Origin: Adenanthera pavonina
Taxonomy: Eukaryota > Streptophyta > Magnoliopsida > Fabales > Fabaceae
DNA length: 64,000 nucleotides
Reading direction: 5' to 3'
NCBI GenBank assembly: GCA_026686845.1
Contig: JAIVEN010000044.1
Span: 248,001-312,000, forward strand
A program made the translations under genes and the position numbers. How positions within the stretch are numbered: position 1 is the stretch's first letter; every line of letters begins with the position of its first letter. The notes under the pieces were generated by a model, which was given only the letters and a program-made list of their open reading frames with translations, searched no databases and was not told the origin of the DNA. Shown in pieces: positions 63,401 through 64,000 of the stretch.

Positions 63401-64000
63401 CTAAACATTCATCTGGAGGCTCTACGGAGGAGAATGCCACAAGATTTCGAATTTTACGCGACCTAGGGGGTTTATGCGGCTTACTCACAACAAGTCGAGT
63501 CCAGTAGGAAGAAACGTGCACAACTCGGCCTCATCATCACGCCATTTTGGCCAAACGATCCAACTTTATGAAAATGCATTGAAAAGCAAATGAAAATAGA
63601 AAATCTCTCGAAATTTGCAACACGAAGAGAGCTAGTGAGTTTATCCGACATCCTCACACCAATTTGAGCCTTGGTTGATGACATAAACACAATCGGATTC
63701 CGCTTTAACCTCATTTTGTTTGAAAGTTCCAGGTTTCTAAACATTCATCTGGAGGCTCTACGGAGGACAATGCCACAAGATTTGGAATTCTAAGCGAGGT
63801 AGGGAGTTTATGCGGCTTACTCACAACAAGTCGAGTCCAGTAGGAAGAAACGTGCACAACTCAGCCTCATCATCACGCCATGTTAGCCAAACGATCCAAC
63901 TTTATGAAAATGCATTGAAAAGAAAATGAAAACAGAAAATCTCTCGAAATTTGCAACACGAAGAGAGCTAGTGAGTTTATCCGACATCCTCACACCAATT
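60457..64000 (+). repeat. Domain 11: mixed end of the window, last unit partial
   Basis: The units at 60121 and 60457 pair with 61465 and 61801 (four units): TTTTAGCC with GACAGTTCC, then CATCGCGCC. The unit at 61129 resembles 44329, 16.8 kb upstream. 62137 and 62473 share GGTTTATAAACATTC. The unit at 62137 has TTGATTAAATAAAC, and 62809 has GAATGTTTCAGG and GGTTTCTGAAC. The final unit begins at 63817 and is cut at 184 bp by the window edge, so the array continues beyond it. No array end is visible. Confidence 0.75.

Larger units (their letters stand above)
1..64000. repeat. Satellite DNA array, 336-bp unit, about 190 tandem copies
   Basis: Every part of the window is a copy of the same unit in the same orientation. 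The anchor TTACTCACAAC (or ATACTCACAAC) returns every 336 bp, for example at 348, 1020, 2028, 20163, 34249, 50041 and 63481. The drift over the whole window is only 35 bases, which I can assign to individual indels: 1-bp losses before 4715, 7066, 9418, 11769 and 12440; 1-bp gains within the units starting 8074 and 15798; a net -2 in the 14120 unit; -4 in the 19159 and 24173 units; and -11 in the 21171 and 22168 units. Units differ mainly by substitutions. No inserted element, inversion or flanking unique sequence is seen. The length fits a dinucleosome-size satellite. A centromeric or other heterochromatic position is inference. I do not recognise the family. Confidence 0.98.

Noticed and set aside
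1..64000. CRISPR array
   Set aside because: There are no short repeats with unique spacers. The entire 336 bp repeats, and no cas-like gene is present.
1..64000. Segmental array of genes such as rDNA, histone or tRNA clusters
   Set aside because: No rRNA or tRNA-like secondary structure or conserved box is seen, and the unit is too short and too poor in open frames.
1..64000. Assignment to a named plant satellite family or species
   Set aside because: The unit length and dimer structure recall many plant satellites, but I do not recognise this sequence and cannot search a database here. A BLAST or RepBase search of the consensus would decide.

Overview
The whole 64 kb window is one uninterrupted head-to-tail array of a single tandem satellite. 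The unit is 336 bp. I place about 190 consecutive units, all in the same orientation, by the recurring anchor TTACTCACAAC (or ATACTCACAAC), from position 12 to position 63817, with partial units at both ends. I see no gene, RNA gene, transposon, telomeric repeat, rRNA or unique sequence anywhere. The short reading frames that recur every 336 bp on the minus strand (about 87 codons, translation beginning MFRNL) follow from 336 being a multiple of three and are not evidence of a gene.

This is eukaryotic satellite heterochromatin. The unit is close to two nucleosomes long, and it aligns to itself at a constant offset of 169 bp at several anchors. It therefore looks like an old dimer of a ~168 bp ancestor. 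That size is typical of many plant (and some animal) centromeric or subtelomeric satellites. I do not recognise the family and cannot name the organism; a plant is a reasonable guess, no more.

The content is in the second layer: how variant units are ordered. The array is a patchwork of locally homogenised domains. 1-4714 is an irregular mosaic. 4715-14119 holds four copies of a 7-unit higher-order repeat (HOR, ~2.35 kb). From 14120 a 15-unit repeat (~5.0 kb) is seen twice in full and once in part, with a 3-unit repeat nested inside it, followed by 12- and 9-unit echoes up to ~28200. 28201-32568 carries a 9-unit duplication. 32569-38280 holds a 6-unit HOR (2016 bp), which becomes a 5-unit HOR (1680 bp) at 37945-41640 through what looks like fused units. 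41641-53400 has short-period duplications (1, 2, 3 and 8 units) and its own sequence lineage. 53737-57768 has 8- and 11-unit duplications. 57097-60456 has a 4-unit pattern. The end is mixed.

Each domain has diagnostic variants mostly absent elsewhere, but a few near-private variants recur 11.8, 16.8 and ~25-29 kb away. The pattern fits repeated unequal exchange or replication slippage with varying register, plus some long-range copying or gene conversion. All positions, identities and counts are by eye. A dot plot and a unit-by-unit alignment would be the decisive checks, and array order also depends on the assembly being correct.
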